Notes: generated from the letters alone by a model not told the origin. A stretch of DNA of 64,000 nt from Magnetovibrio sp. PR-2 (GCF_036689815.1 NZ_JBAHUR010000009.1:10718-74717); one strand, 5' to 3'. Shown: positions 1 to 9,567, counted from the stretch's first letter. Translations and numbers: made by a program.

Positions 1-1210
1 GTGGGCGGGTGTTTGAAAGCTCTTTTGTTTGGGCTTTGGGGGCCATGGGGCCGGACCAGACTTCTTGCACGCGCGACGGTTTGTTTGCTGCCGCTTGGGC
101 AGACTTCACACGTTGGCGCGTGGCGTCGGAGAAGGTGGAGATCTGTCGCTTTGGTTTCGGTTGTTTGAGCGGCTTAAAATCATTGACGCGCAGGTATCTG
201 CCCGTCAACGGGTCTTGCATGGGACCCTCCGGGCCTTGCAACACCGGGTTGGTTTTGGATTTGGGAACCTTGGGTGCCAGCGATGCGTTGCTGAGGGAAG
301 ACGTTTGTCGCGGTGTGCCCAACGCGTTGTTGGGTTGTGTGCGCTTTGGCGTGCTCCGGCCAGCGCCACCATCGGCTTGGCCGTTAAAGCCCGGTGTGCG
401 AAACGACGTCGTGTCCTTCGTCGCAAATTGATCCGAAAGTGCGCCGCTGATGCCTCCGGTTTGGCCGCTTGTTTGCGGGCCCATGGCGTCAATGGTATCG
501 GACAGGCCGCTTTGCAAAGACGAGCCCAAAGCATTGCCTAAGGTCGAGCCCAACGGCCCACCTATGGTGTCACTGACTTTACCAGCAGCGTAATTCCCCA
601 CCGCCCCGGTGAAGGCATTTTTCAAGCCGCCGCTGATGTCGGTGTAGGACCCGTTACCCAAGAAGCCACCAACCGTGCCGCCGAGGATTTGCCCCACGGG
701 ACCACCGACCTTCTTGCTGATTTTCTGTGCGGCGTAGTTGCCGATCATCTGTCCGCCAACATTGCCGACAAAAGAGCCCACCCCTGGGCCCATAAAGCTG
801 GTGGCCATGGCACCTAACGCCGAGCCAATGAAGAACTCCGGCAGGCCGGTGTCTGGGTTGATGGACCCGCCGTCGGTGACGCGGTGAAGCAGCTCGGCCT
901 CTGCGGGGGTGATGTGAGCCAAGATGGTGTCGCCGTGCCGCCCATGACGGCGCACCAACTCGGCGGCGGTCTTCAGTGACGTTTCGGTTTCTCCACCCGG
1001 CTTCATCACACCGTCGTTTTTGAGCCCCGTGCCCTTTTGAAAGGTTTTGATGGCATCAAACAACGCCCGGTCGGGCACGTCTGTCACGCCCCAGTCGGGG
1101 GCTTCGTAAAGCCCCAGCTCTTGCAAGGTCAGTTTGGCTGATAAAACGTCGGCAGGATCGGCAGCGGCATTCGCTGCCAGGGATGATTTGAGTTGGACAC
1201 ATTTTGGCAT
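1..1210 (-). CDS. Hypothetical protein with peptidoglycan-binding-like segment and glycine-zipper repeats (3' end beyond window)
   Basis: An open frame of at least 403 codons starts at ATG 1210 and runs leftward off the window without a stop. Residues about 42-82 (VPDRALFDAIKTFQKGTG, then NDGVMKPGG) resemble the short helical repeat of peptidoglycan_binding_1 domains. Residues about 128-232 are rich in Gly and small residues with GxxxG spacing. They hold two copies of a GNYAAxKxSxxxGGPxGxxLG pattern (about 157-176 and 205-224), as in glycine-zipper proteins that insert in membranes. The remainder is Pro/Lys/Gln-rich and looks disordered. There is no signal peptide. The start has only a weak AGG before it. 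Function is unknown; a cell-envelope or phage-related accessory role is inference. The coding reading is supported by an unbroken frame of this length and by the internal protein repeat. Confidence 0.8.
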   Translation of the reverse strand, partial: MPKCVQLKSSLAANAAADPADVLSAKLTLQELGLYEAPDWGVTDVPDRALFDAIKTFQKGTGLKNDGVMKPGGETETSLKTAAELVRRHGRHGDTILAHITPAEAELLHRVTDGGSINPDTGLPEFFIGSALGAMATSFMGPGVGSFVGNVGGQMIGNYAAQKISKKVGGPVGQILGGTVGGFLGNGSYTDISGGLKNAFTGAVGNYAAGKVSDTIGGPLGSTLGNALGSSLQSGLSDTIDAMGPQTSGQTGGISGALSDQFATKDTTSFRTPGFNGQADGGAGRSTPKRTQPNNALGTPRQTSSLSNASLAPKVPKSKTNPVLQGPEGPMQDPLTGRYLRVNDFKPLKQPKPKRQISTFSDATRQRVKSAQAAANKPSRVQEVWSGPMAPKAQTKELSNTRP

Positions 1211-1552
1211 GGATTAAAATCCTATATTAAGAGCATGCAGAAACACTCACGCCCTAAAGCGCGGTTCCGGAGCATACCGGGGTTAACAAAAACGGGAGGT
1301 GCGTCTGCGGTCTCAGACCGTCAGAAAGAAAATGCCTAGCGTGCCAACACAATACCGGGCTGCTCCGTCTGCCATTCAAAGCTCACGACTAAGCCCAACA
1401 GAAGCACCATGAAACAAAAGATAAAACATAACGCAAACAAAGTCAAGAATTATTTCCTATTTGCGGTCACCTCACATGTTTTACAGAGCGGTGCATGCAC
1501 AAAAAAAGGGAGAGCCGAAGCTCTCCCTTTTGCATTTGGTGTTGCCGGGAAC
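1211..1552. other. Intergenic region between two leftward genes
   Basis: These 342 bases lie upstream of the partial glycine-zipper gene and downstream of the OmpA-like lipoprotein gene. Apart from the terminator at 1500-1527, I see no convincing gene. The open frames crossing it on the other strand are antisense continuations into the OmpA-like gene. It should hold the promoter of the partial gene, but I could not pick a clear -35/-10 pair. Confidence 0.5.
1500..1527 (-). terminator. Rho-independent terminator of the OmpA-like lipoprotein gene
   Basis: A perfect 8-bp stem, gggagagc (1508-1515) with gctctccc (1520-1527), encloses a 4-base loop that reads TTCG on the minus strand, a very stable tetraloop. 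On the minus strand the stem is followed by a run of about eight T (1500-1507). It begins about 25 bases after the stop of the leftward lipoprotein gene. Confidence 0.9.
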
Positions 1553-2380
1553 TTATTTGAACACGACTTCCACACGACGGTTGAGGCGGCTCTTCACGCC
1601 GTCATCCGTGGCTTCCATCGGGCTGGTCTCACCCGCATGGGAGCTGGAAATTTGCGTCCCGATGCCTTGAACCATCAAAGCCTTCGCAACCGCTTCTGCG
1701 CGTTTTTGGGACAACATCATGTTGTAGTCCGCGTTGCCGGAGGTGTCGGTATGGCCAATCACGGTGGCTTGTTTGACGCCAGCTTTTTTCGCTGCTTCTA
1801 CAGCCACTTTCACTTGTGACATTGCGCCGCTGGAAACTTCTGCGCTGTCGAATGCGAAGTAAACGATCAACGGCTTGAGTTCAGGCTTAGCCATCACCGG
1901 TTTTTCGCCGACACAATCAGGCAGTGCCGTTTCAAAGCTGGTTTTCGCAGCTGCGATGTGATCGGGCTGGTGGCCTTCTTCGGATTGTTCCATCCAATGT
2001 TCAAGGAACGTTTGTGCGCGGGCACATGCATCTGAGTTCACTTGCGGAGCATTGGTGCCCAAAGCTTTCGTCAGACTTGCGTGGCCCATTTTGATGCCGT
2101 CCATATCGGCTTTCAAAGCGCGTGCGCTCGGGTCTTGCAACATCGGCGCTTGACCCATAGCAGCCATTTTCGCGTTGTCGTTAAAGAAGGCCACGGACTG
2201 CCAGTCACCTTCTTCTTTTTCAAATACCGCACGTTCACTATAGCGTTTGTGCAAGGCTGAAGCATACGCATCGCCCTGATCAGACATCATCTTAACGCCT
2301 TCAACGTCGTAGGAGCTGGCACAAGCGGCCAGCATACCCATAGCGCCCAACAGAGCACTGGCTTTCATTACATTCTTCAT
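1553..2380 (-). CDS. OmpA-family lipoprotein
   Basis: This 275-residue protein is probably an outer-membrane lipoprotein that binds peptidoglycan. The N-terminus MKNVMKASALLGAMGMLAAC is a lipoprotein signal with lipobox LAAC. Residues about 170-275 form an OmpA C-terminal domain: IVYFAFDSAEV, VIGHTDTSGNADYN and NRRVEVVF contain the Asp and Arg that contact diaminopimelate in this family. The middle (about 25-165) is helical and unassigned. I chose ATG 2380 because AGGAA lies just before it and the signal peptide starts there; an upstream in-frame ATG at 2452 would add 24 non-signal residues. It is a single-gene unit with its own terminator, divergent from the large lipoprotein gene. Pal of the Tol system is less likely because of the length and the extra middle region. 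Confidence 0.88.
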   Translation of the reverse strand: MKNVMKASALLGAMGMLAACASSYDVEGVKMMSDQGDAYASALHKRYSERAVFEKEEGDWQSVAFFNDNAKMAAMGQAPMLQDPSARALKADMDGIKMGHASLTKALGTNAPQVNSDACARAQTFLEHWMEQSEEGHQPDHIAAAKTSFETALPDCVGEKPVMAKPELKPLIVYFAFDSAEVSSGAMSQVKVAVEAAKKAGVKQATVIGHTDTSGNADYNMMLSQKRAEAVAKALMVQGIGTQISSSHAGETSPMEATDDGVKSRLNRRVEVVFK

Positions 2381-2590
2381 GGAGTTCCTCCCGAAATTAC
2401 AAAAACAAAGGTCGAAATATTTATCTGGCCACTCAACCGAGAGTCTACGCATCCCACACTTAGATGTGAACCGAAATCCGTCGTTTCAATGGGAAACCGA
2501 CACTCAAGTTCAAGAAATATCACTTATTTGCCTATTACATTACCCAAATGAGTTACACTCTTATGATCTTGAGACGGATGAGGACCGTAA

Positions 2591-5500
2591 GTGCGCATAT
2601 ATCGACCAGTTTTTATTGTTTTGGCATCATTGCTTGTATCGGCCCTCACAGCATGCCAAGCCACCCACCAATATGCTCCCCTCACCTTGACAAGCCTGAA
2701 CTCAGGTCAATCGCGGGCGCTGGACATTGCCGCCACAGGCCCATGGCGTGACAGCGCCGTAAACGTCAAAGCCGGCGAACGTTACACAATTGCGACACAA
2801 GGCACATGGTCAGCCGGTCCATTTTGTGGAAACACGGATGCGGGCGGGCTCAAAACCGAAACTTTGATGTGCATGAAGGCCATTTTCGCCAATGCCTTCC
2901 CCCACCCCGACGCGCCCATCGGCGCTCTCATCGCCAAAGTCGGTAAGGACGGTCAACCGTTTGTCGTCTCAGATGCCCAGCCCCTTTCGATTGAACAAGA
3001 CGGCACCTTGTTTTTGCGCATGAACGACCCGGACGCGATCATGTTCGACAATTCAGGATTTATCGAAGTCACAATTGAGCGACACCAAGAAACGACGGCC
3101 CAAATTCCCGAACAGTCCCCTGAACAGTCAATGGAGCTGGAGAGCGTCGGGCCTCAAGCTACGCCCCATGCACCCACGACACCGCGCGCGCCCCTTCGCT
3201 TACAACCGAACAAAACGAACCAACACGTCCATGTTCCCCGCGCCCAAGGCACGGGTTTTTACGGAGCGGAACAAGACATCGGCTTTAATGTGTTGGACAA
3301 TATGGCCTATGACCTCCACACAGGGCAGCTCACCCTTGGCGGACACTTCGATCCGAGCTTAGGCGGTCCGCGCATTCCTTATCTGCAACACCTTGCCACA
3401 CTGTTGGAGCAGCCTGAGCCGCAAGTGTCTTTGGACTGGACGCGCGAATTTGAAAGCCGCATTGCCGCCTTTTTCGATCGCATGGACAATGCTGAAAACA
3501 TGGCCCGACTGGTGGGCTCTGGACGTTTGATGGATGACAACGGAAATGTCACACACAAGGGTCGTGTCTTTCTGCCCGTCTTCGGCGTAAAGGCCTTCGA
3601 CCATGGCCGAACGGCAGGCGCACTGGGGGCAGAGACCCGTATGAAAGAACTGGGGGTGTTGGAGATCACATCCATCACACCCGGCTCGGCGGCGGATCGT
3701 GCAGGCTTGCGCGTCGGCCAAACCATCCACCACGTCAGCCGCAACGGTGGCCTCGCACAGCAGCCTTTCCTTCCTGCGACACTCACGCGTTTCGTTCGTT
3801 TTGCGGGCGAAGGTGCGCAGATCCAATTTCATATGGATGGTTACAATCCCGACACGGCAATACCCGTCACCCTGGATGGATATGCGGGAGATTCCTGGGC
3901 GCACATGACGCGCTACGACATTATTGAGCGGATCATGCGGGCCGGGAACAAGCCCAAGGCTGCAAACGTGATCCAAGCGGTCGGCGAATTCGTGCGCAAC
4001 CAAAGCACGCCTGCGGGCGAACTCGCCATGCAGTCGATCATGTACGCGACCAATTCCAACCAAGTTTTTGAAACCAACAAAGCCCGCTACACCGCAGGCG
4101 ACATGTCCAAAGCGGACATGATGGCGGATTGGATGCGTGCCTTGGTTTTGGGCATGGAAGACGCTATGGAGCTGCCCCGCAATGCATTGCTCAGCGTTTG
4201 GGAAACTGAATACCAGCGCACCGGCGATGCTTTGGGTGTCATTGATACCGTGATCGGGGAAATGAACCGCTTGGCCGCGCCTATGGTCGCAACAGCCCTG
4301 CGCACGGCACTTTATAAAAACGATCACATCTCAATGCCGATTTCGATTTTGGACCCGTCGTTGGATTTCACACCCGAAGTCACCCCCCGCTTTGTCGGCT
4401 TGGACCCGACGTCAGAACTTGCCCGCTTGTTTGTCGAAGCCGACTATATCGCCAAAGCCATCGTACATATGCCGGTATTGTCCGATCACGTCAGCGGATA
4501 CAAAACCGAATACGAATTCGGCGAAGCCCGTCCGGGCGCCGTCACGGATACGTCCAACCGGCTGTGGATCGAGCCCGGACGCATGCAGGTCCAGCGCAAT
4601 CGCGACAATTCCGCGCTGCAATTTGGCAAAACCGAAATGCGCATCAATGTTGCGCGCGCCATCAGCAGCCAAGCGGAACGTTATGACGATGGCTATTCAC
4701 GTTACCTCACGCGCCTGTATGCGGACCTGGCCAAAGAGTTCTCCCCTCTCCACGAATTGCGTGAAGCGGCTAAGTTGGCTGTGGCGGCACGCTGGATCAA
4801 AAGCTTGGACCCTGGGTTTAAACTGCCCCCAAAGGGTCGCACGCGGCTCGACCTGCCAGAAACGTTGGAAGGGTTCGTCACACTGATTTGGTCCCCGAAA
4901 CGCGTCAAAGTCAGCCTAATCGCACCCGGCGGCATCGATTTTAAAGTGCCTCCTATAGGTCCGTCCGGCCCCGTATTTCCCGGCGCCCAACGCGTGAACA
5001 TTCCCATTGACGCCTCTGTGGTGGACCTCAGCACGTTTGACGTTGTGACGCCAAAACCCTTTGAGCCTGCGGTGCAAACAAAGGTCACGCCAAATCACAG
5101 ACGTTTGCTCACACAACCACCCGTGCCGTCCAGTGTCCGACTGGTCGGGCGCGCGACGAAGGGGCAACGCACACTGAGCAGACTTGACGGGTTTCGCACG
5201 CAAGCTCTTGCACACGAAAATCGCTGCGACGGCGAACTGTCCCGGGCGACCAGTGAACATCTTGTTTATGTCCGTTCCATCGCGCAAAAACTGCAAGGGG
5301 TCGAAGATGCCCTGAACGCCATCACCGCGCAGCTGCCCGAACGTCAACGCACATTTGCACGCCTCAATATCGTCTTTAAAGACGAACAAGCCCATTTGCG
5401 CGAAGCAGCCTTGGATTTAGCATCCAGCGGCTTGCTCGGCGTTTATGACGAGCTTAAAGGGGCAAAGACATTTCGCTCCATCCAAGATTTTGAAACGCTG

Positions 5501-5959
5501 CTCGACACACTGCGCGCTTCCAAAAGCAAACTTCGGGATCTTTCGTTAAAGCTCGCCAACTTAGACCTCGCCATCAGCGCCGCTGCAGCGCGTTCCTTAG
5601 AAGAGCGGGAACAAGCAACCTTGGACCTGCTTCACTTTGTCAAAGACAGCATCGGCGATGCCTCAAACGTATCAGGTAGCCCGGCACTGACACGTGCACT
5701 TCGCGTTTCTGCAGCAACGTTAAACATCGGCGCAAAAGCCCAACGTGCCGTTGACGCTGTGGCCAGTCTGTACATGTTACAAGACGCAGCCGAAACCCTG
5801 AACAGCCTTGAAACCGTCACAGAAGCCGAGGGTGAAGGGCTGAAAACCAGTCTGCTGGCGCTGCAACGCACGTTGGCTGACGAGCTGAGCACAGCATTGT
5901 CTCACCCGCTCATGATGGATCTGCAAAACCCCTCGGCCAAGCTTGACTGCGCCAAGTGA
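2591..5959 (+). CDS. Large (1122-residue) lipoprotein with LecA-like and PDZ-like domains, function unknown
   Basis: Translation starts at GTG 2591, preceded by GATGAGGA. The start gives a lipoprotein signal (MRIYRPVFIVLASLLVSALTAC, described as a 20-residue hydrophobic leader plus lipobox LTAC). Residues about 40-160 resemble LecA/PA-IL-type galactose-binding beta-sandwiches: a stretch with NVKAGERYTIATQGTWSAG, GALIAKVG and FLRMND. A Pro-rich linker follows. At about 352-378, ITSITPGSAADRAGLRVGQ is a typical PDZ carboxylate-binding loop and helix. The C-terminal quarter (about 860-1110) is helical and probably coiled coil. No protease catalytic triad or other active site is recognised. It is divergent from the OmpA-like lipoprotein gene, suggesting a shared envelope role. 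The coding call is firm; the domain calls are moderate and the function is unknown. Confidence 0.85.
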   Translation: MRIYRPVFIVLASLLVSALTACQATHQYAPLTLTSLNSGQSRALDIAATGPWRDSAVNVKAGERYTIATQGTWSAGPFCGNTDAGGLKTETLMCMKAIFANAFPHPDAPIGALIAKVGKDGQPFVVSDAQPLSIEQDGTLFLRMNDPDAIMFDNSGFIEVTIERHQETTAQIPEQSPEQSMELESVGPQATPHAPTTPRAPLRLQPNKTNQHVHVPRAQGTGFYGAEQDIGFNVLDNMAYDLHTGQLTLGGHFDPSLGGPRIPYLQHLATLLEQPEPQVSLDWTREFESRIAAFFDRMDNAENMARLVGSGRLMDDNGNVTHKGRVFLPVFGVKAFDHGRTAGALGAETRMKELGVLEITSITPGSAADRAGLRVGQTIHHVSRNGGLAQQPFLPATLTRFVRFAGEGAQIQFHMDGYNPDTAIPVTLDGYAGDSWAHMTRYDIIERIMRAGNKPKAANVIQAVGEFVRNQSTPAGELAMQSIMYATNSNQVFETNKARYTAGDMSKADMMADWMRALVLGMEDAMELPRNALLSVWETEYQRTGDALGVIDTVIGEMNRLAAPMVATALRTALYKNDHISMPISILDPSLDFTPEVTPRFVGLDPTSELARLFVEADYIAKAIVHMPVLSDHVSGYKTEYEFGEARPGAVTDTSNRLWIEPGRMQVQRNRDNSALQFGKTEMRINVARAISSQAERYDDGYSRYLTRLYADLAKEFSPLHELREAAKLAVAARWIKSLDPGFKLPPKGRTRLDLPETLEGFVTLIWSPKRVKVSLIAPGGIDFKVPPIGPSGPVFPGAQRVNIPIDASVVDLSTFDVVTPKPFEPAVQTKVTPNHRRLLTQPPVPSSVRLVGRATKGQRTLSRLDGFRTQALAHENRCDGELSRATSEHLVYVRSIAQKLQGVEDALNAITAQLPERQRTFARLNIVFKDEQAHLREAALDLASSGLLGVYDELKGAKTFRSIQDFETLLDTLRASKSKLRDLSLKLANLDLAISAAAARSLEEREQATLDLLHFVKDSIGDASNVSGSPALTRALRVSAATLNIGAKAQRAVDAVASLYMLQDAAETLNSLETVTEAEGEGLKTSLLALQRTLADELSTALSHPLMMDLQNPSAKLDCAK

Positions 5960-6051
5960 TGCATTGCGCCGTTTGTCCCTTTGCACTCAAGAGAGGCGTG
6001 CGCTATTGTGGGAAAATGAAAACCATGCGCGAGATATGGACTCTTTAGAAT

Positions 6052-7089
6052 ATGACGCCTCCCCGCCCTCAGTCCGCCATCAACAAGAGCGAGTTGTTCA
6101 CGAACCCGGCGACGGCCTATGCCGCCATCGATTTGGGGACAAACAACTGTCGCATGCTGGTCGCACGCCCACACAAAAACAATTTCCGTGTGGTCGATAG
6201 CTTTTCACGTATCGTCCGCCTGGGCGAAGGCGTCGCCAGCGAAGGCCGCCTGCAAGAAGAGGCCATCAAGCGCACCGTGAATGCTTTGAAAGTCTGCCAC
6301 GCCAAAATCCGCTCGTCCGGGGCCAGACGCGTGCGCTCGGTTGCTACTGAAGCCTGTCGCCGAGCGGAAAACGGGGATGAATTCTTGGCCCGCGTCAAAG
6401 AAGAAGCCTGCCTGGACTTAGAAGCCATCAGCCCTCAAGAAGAAGCGGAACTGACCTTAAGAGGTTGCGCGCCCTTGTTGGATCAAGCCCGCCCGCATGC
6501 CTTGGTGTTCGACATCGGCGGAGGTTCGACCGAAGTGGTGTGGATTGACGCCACACACAAAAATGGACCGCAAACCCGCGATGTCATTTCCCTGCCCCAC
6601 GGCGTGGTGACCTTGACCGAAGATTTCGACGGGCGCACCAACGCGGGCGAATCTTATGAAGAGATCGTCGACTTGATCGCGCGCAATCTCGAAGCCTTTG
6701 ATCAACGCAATGGCATTTCCAAAGCCGTCGCCGAAGACCGCGTGCAGATGTTAGGCACATCGGGAACAGTGACGACGTTAGGTGCGCTTCATCTTCAACT
6801 CAGCCGCTACGACCGCTCCCGCGTGGATGGGTTGAGCCTCGGCTTTGGCGACATCTGCGATGTGGTAACGTATTTGGGCAACCTAGACGCCGAGCAGCGC
6901 TTGCAACATCCCTGCATCGGGCCGCGCCGATCCGATCTGATCATGGCGGGCTGTGCCGTGTTAGACGCGGTCTGCCGCCGCTGGCCGGTGGGCTCGCTGG
7001 TCGTTGCCGACCGCGGCATTCGCGAAGGCATCTTGCTGAACCTAATGAACGAAGACGGCTATAGCTTCACCAGCCGGGACGGAGACTAG
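6052..7089 (+). CDS. Ppx/GppA family phosphatase (exopolyphosphatase/pppGpp phosphatase)
   Basis: This 345-residue protein belongs to the sugar kinase/Hsp70/actin-fold phosphatases that release phosphate from polyphosphate or pppGpp. The first phosphate loop AIDLGTNNCRMLVA begins at residue 25 and the second, FDIGGGSTEVVW, at about 152. GTSGTVTTLGALHL follows near residue 229. The protein ends after the Ppx_GppA fold and lacks the HD-like C-terminal half of the roughly 500-residue enterobacterial enzymes, as is common for short alphaproteobacterial forms. It is separated by one base from rlmE, so the two are probably co-transcribed; the ppx/gppA-rlmE pairing is frequent in alphaproteobacteria. 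No strong Shine-Dalgarno precedes ATG 6052, so the start is less certain. Whether polyphosphate or (p)ppGpp is the main substrate cannot be read from the sequence. Confidence 0.93.
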   Translation: MTPPRPQSAINKSELFTNPATAYAAIDLGTNNCRMLVARPHKNNFRVVDSFSRIVRLGEGVASEGRLQEEAIKRTVNALKVCHAKIRSSGARRVRSVATEACRRAENGDEFLARVKEEACLDLEAISPQEEAELTLRGCAPLLDQARPHALVFDIGGGSTEVVWIDATHKNGPQTRDVISLPHGVVTLTEDFDGRTNAGESYEEIVDLIARNLEAFDQRNGISKAVAEDRVQMLGTSGTVTTLGALHLQLSRYDRSRVDGLSLGFGDICDVVTYLGNLDAEQRLQHPCIGPRRSDLIMAGCAVLDAVCRRWPVGSLVVADRGIREGILLNLMNEDGYSFTSRDGD

Positions 7090-7090
7090 C

Positions 7091-7837
7091 ATGGTTAAGC
7101 CGCCCAAAGGCTTCAAAGGTTCCAAACGCCGCCAAAGTGACGGCGAAGGCAAAGTGCGCATGAAGCACGAAAAAGTCAAAACCGCACGCGGACGCAAGTA
7201 TTCATCCAAACTGTGGTTGGAACGCCAATTGAACGACCCTTATGTGGTCGAAGCCAAACGCAAAGGCTATCGTTCGCGCGCGGCGTTCAAGCTGCTGCAA
7301 CTCAATGAGAAGTTTCACGTCTTAAAATCCGGCGCACGCATTGTGGATTTGGGCGCAGCCCCCGGTGGCTGGTGCCAAGTTGCTGCCGACGTCGTGCTGA
7401 AAGGCAAAAACGGCCACAAAGGCAAAATCGTCGGCATTGATTTGCTGGAGATGGAGCCCCTGCCCAACGTCACCTTGTTTGAAAAAGACTTCACCGATGA
7501 CGATGCCCCCGACATGCTCAAAGATGCATTGGGCGGTGAAGCCGATGTGGTGATGAGCGACATGGCCGCCTGGGCCACGGGTCACAAAGCCACCGACCAC
7601 TTACGCATTATCGGGCTCACCGAAGTCGCGCTGGAATTTGCCTTGGAAGTGCTCACGCCGGGCGGGCTGTTCTTGTCTAAAGTTTTGCAAGGCGGTGGCG
7701 AAGGCGATTTGCTCAACACCATGAAAAAGCATTTCAAAACGGTGAAACACGCCAAGCCCGATGCATCGCGTTCCGACTCGGCTGAGATGTATGTGGTGGC
7801 GATCGGCTTTAAGGGCCGTCCTACAGACAACGGCTAA
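7091..7837 (+). CDS. rlmE: 23S rRNA 2'-O-ribose U2552 methyltransferase RlmE (FtsJ/RrmJ)
   Basis: RlmE methylates the 2'-hydroxyl of U2552 in the A-loop of 23S rRNA using S-adenosylmethionine. The SAM-binding motif is VDLGAAPGGWCQVAAD. The K-D-K-E catalytic tetrad is visible in SRAAFKLLQL, VMSDMAAW, FLSKVLQGG and SDSAEMYVVA. The basic N-terminal extension of about 35 residues is typical of alphaproteobacterial members and probably binds RNA. The gene starts one base after the phosphatase stop. Its 3' end overlaps the convergent PAS-GGDEF-EAL gene by four bases, with no terminator visible between them. Confidence 0.97.
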   Translation: MVKPPKGFKGSKRRQSDGEGKVRMKHEKVKTARGRKYSSKLWLERQLNDPYVVEAKRKGYRSRAAFKLLQLNEKFHVLKSGARIVDLGAAPGGWCQVAADVVLKGKNGHKGKIVGIDLLEMEPLPNVTLFEKDFTDDDAPDMLKDALGGEADVVMSDMAAWATGHKATDHLRIIGLTEVALEFALEVLTPGGLFLSKVLQGGGEGDLLNTMKKHFKTVKHAKPDASRSDSAEMYVVAIGFKGRPTDNG

Positions 7838-9567
7838 ATGTGATAGCTGATCTGCTCGCAACGGATCTTGTCATCACCGTTTTGGCGACGGCAAAATTCC
7901 ACGAATTCATCGGACGGTAAGGGCTTACTGTAGAAATAGCCCTGGACAAAATCACACCCGACTTGGGATAAGAAGCTCACTTGCGAGGCTGTCTCTGCGC
8001 CTTCGGCAACGACCTTAAAGTTGAGCTTGTGCGCCATACTGGTGATGGCGTCCACCAACACCGCGTCGGCGGAATTGTTTTCCATGTTGTCGATAAAGGC
8101 TTTGTCGATCTTAATCGTGTCGACGGGCATGCGGGTCAGATAGCTCAAAGACGAATAGCCCGTACCAAAATCGTCAATGGCCATGGACACGCCGAGCTTT
8201 TTAATCCCTTCCAATTTTTCATGCACCATCTGCGTGTTTTCCATCATCAGACCTTCGGTGATCTCAAGACGAAGTGTGTTGGCTAAGGCTTTGTGCTCTT
8301 CCACAATCTCTTGAACCGATTTTGCGCAATCGCCTTTGACGCATTGGCTGGGGGAGAGATTGACCGAAACCCTAAGCGGCGGCAGTCCAATATCTTGCCA
8401 AACCTTCAAATCCATAAGCGCTTTGCGGATGGTCCAATCGCCGATGCTTAAGATAAGATCCGTGTCCTCTGCAATCGGAATAAACTCCGCAGGCGGAATC
8501 CAGCCCCGATCGATATGTTGCCAACGCAACAAGGCCTCTGCGCCCACGACATTTTCTGTGAGCAGGTCGATGATGGGCTGGTAGTTCAGCATCAACTCGT
8601 CATTTTCGAGCGCTTTGTACAGATCGCTTTCAATTTTCACGCGGTTCGTCACAAGGTCGCTGACTTCCTTGCAATGGTATTCGACGGAACCCTGGCCCTG
8701 CTTTTTGGCTTCCTCAAGCGCACTATCAGCATGCGACAACAAGCTTTCTTCCACATTACTGAGCTCTTTTGTTAACTCTTCGGAGAACGCTGAGGTGGGG
8801 AAAGCCGACACCCCAATGCTGATGGACAAACGCACTTCCGTCCCGTCGTAGGTGAAGGGAATAGCCAGCGCCTTTTGTACCTTGTCGACAATTTTGCGGA
8901 TGGTGAGTTCATCTCTCATGCCAACCAAAATGACGGCAAATTCATCCCCGCCCAGGCGTGCAACGGTGTCGGTGTCGCGCACGCACCCGGTGATGCGCTC
9001 AGCCACCTGCGACAAGATCACGTCACCCGCTTCATACCCCAGCAATGTGTTGACCTGCTTAAACCGGTCAATGTTGAGCACCAAAAGAACGGTCGATAAT
9101 TTGTCGCGTCTTGCGCGGGCTAAGGCTTGAGACAAGCGGTCGAAAAAGAAATCACGACTGGGTAAATTGGTAAGCGACGCCAAGCCTTTTTGCTCGACGC
9201 CTTCAAGCTCCTCACCGCGCAGTGGATAAACTGCGACATATCTGGCCCCTTCGGACTGCTCACCGCCAATGGCCGAGATCACCAATTGGCGCGCAAAAAT
9301 CTCACCGTCCTTTTTACGATTGATAATCCGCCCTTGCCAACGTCCGTCTTGGTCAAGCGTGGTCCAGAGGTCTTGGTAAAACTGTTGATCGTGCTGCCCC
9401 GAACTCAATACGTTCGGATTTTGACCCAACATGTCATCGTTCGTGAAACCGGTTAAGTCCGTGAACGCATCGTTCACAAATTCGATACGGTTGTCCGAAT
9501 TTGTGATCACGACTGGATTATCAACCAGGTCCAAGACCTCAGTCAGATTTTTAATGTTTTCAATCAT
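7834..9567 (-). CDS. PAS-GGDEF-EAL protein (c-di-GMP synthesis/breakdown)
   Basis: This is a 577-residue cytoplasmic protein with no membrane segment. Residues about 5-120 are a PAS sensor domain (NPVVITNSDNRIEFVNDAF). A GGDEF domain spans about 135-300 with an intact active-site motif (RLGGDEFAVIL). A C-terminal EAL domain spans about 310-560 with EAL in GAEALLRW, plus EITEGL, IDDFGTGYSSL, KIDKAF and VAEGAET, so the metal and substrate ligands of active phosphodiesterases are present. Both halves therefore look catalytically competent, and the PAS domain probably sets the balance. It is a monocistronic gene, convergent with rlmE. Such proteins usually tune motility or attachment; the specific output is not inferable here. 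Confidence 0.95.
   Translation of the reverse strand: MIENIKNLTEVLDLVDNPVVITNSDNRIEFVNDAFTDLTGFTNDDMLGQNPNVLSSGQHDQQFYQDLWTTLDQDGRWQGRIINRKKDGEIFARQLVISAIGGEQSEGARYVAVYPLRGEELEGVEQKGLASLTNLPSRDFFFDRLSQALARARRDKLSTVLLVLNIDRFKQVNTLLGYEAGDVILSQVAERITGCVRDTDTVARLGGDEFAVILVGMRDELTIRKIVDKVQKALAIPFTYDGTEVRLSISIGVSAFPTSAFSEELTKELSNVEESLLSHADSALEEAKKQGQGSVEYHCKEVSDLVTNRVKIESDLYKALENDELMLNYQPIIDLLTENVVGAEALLRWQHIDRGWIPPAEFIPIAEDTDLILSIGDWTIRKALMDLKVWQDIGLPPLRVSVNLSPSQCVKGDCAKSVQEIVEEHKALANTLRLEITEGLMMENTQMVHEKLEGIKKLGVSMAIDDFGTGYSSLSYLTRMPVDTIKIDKAFIDNMENNSADAVLVDAITSMAHKLNFKVVAEGAETASQVSFLSQVGCDFVQGYFYSKPLPSDEFVEFCRRQNGDDKIRCEQISYHI

Noticed and set aside
3359-4327. A 322-codon open frame antisense to the large lipoprotein gene
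   Set aside because: It mirrors the GC-rich third-position pattern of the gene on the other strand, has no recognisable motif and no ribosome-binding site, and the lipoprotein frame has a clear signal peptide and domain motifs.
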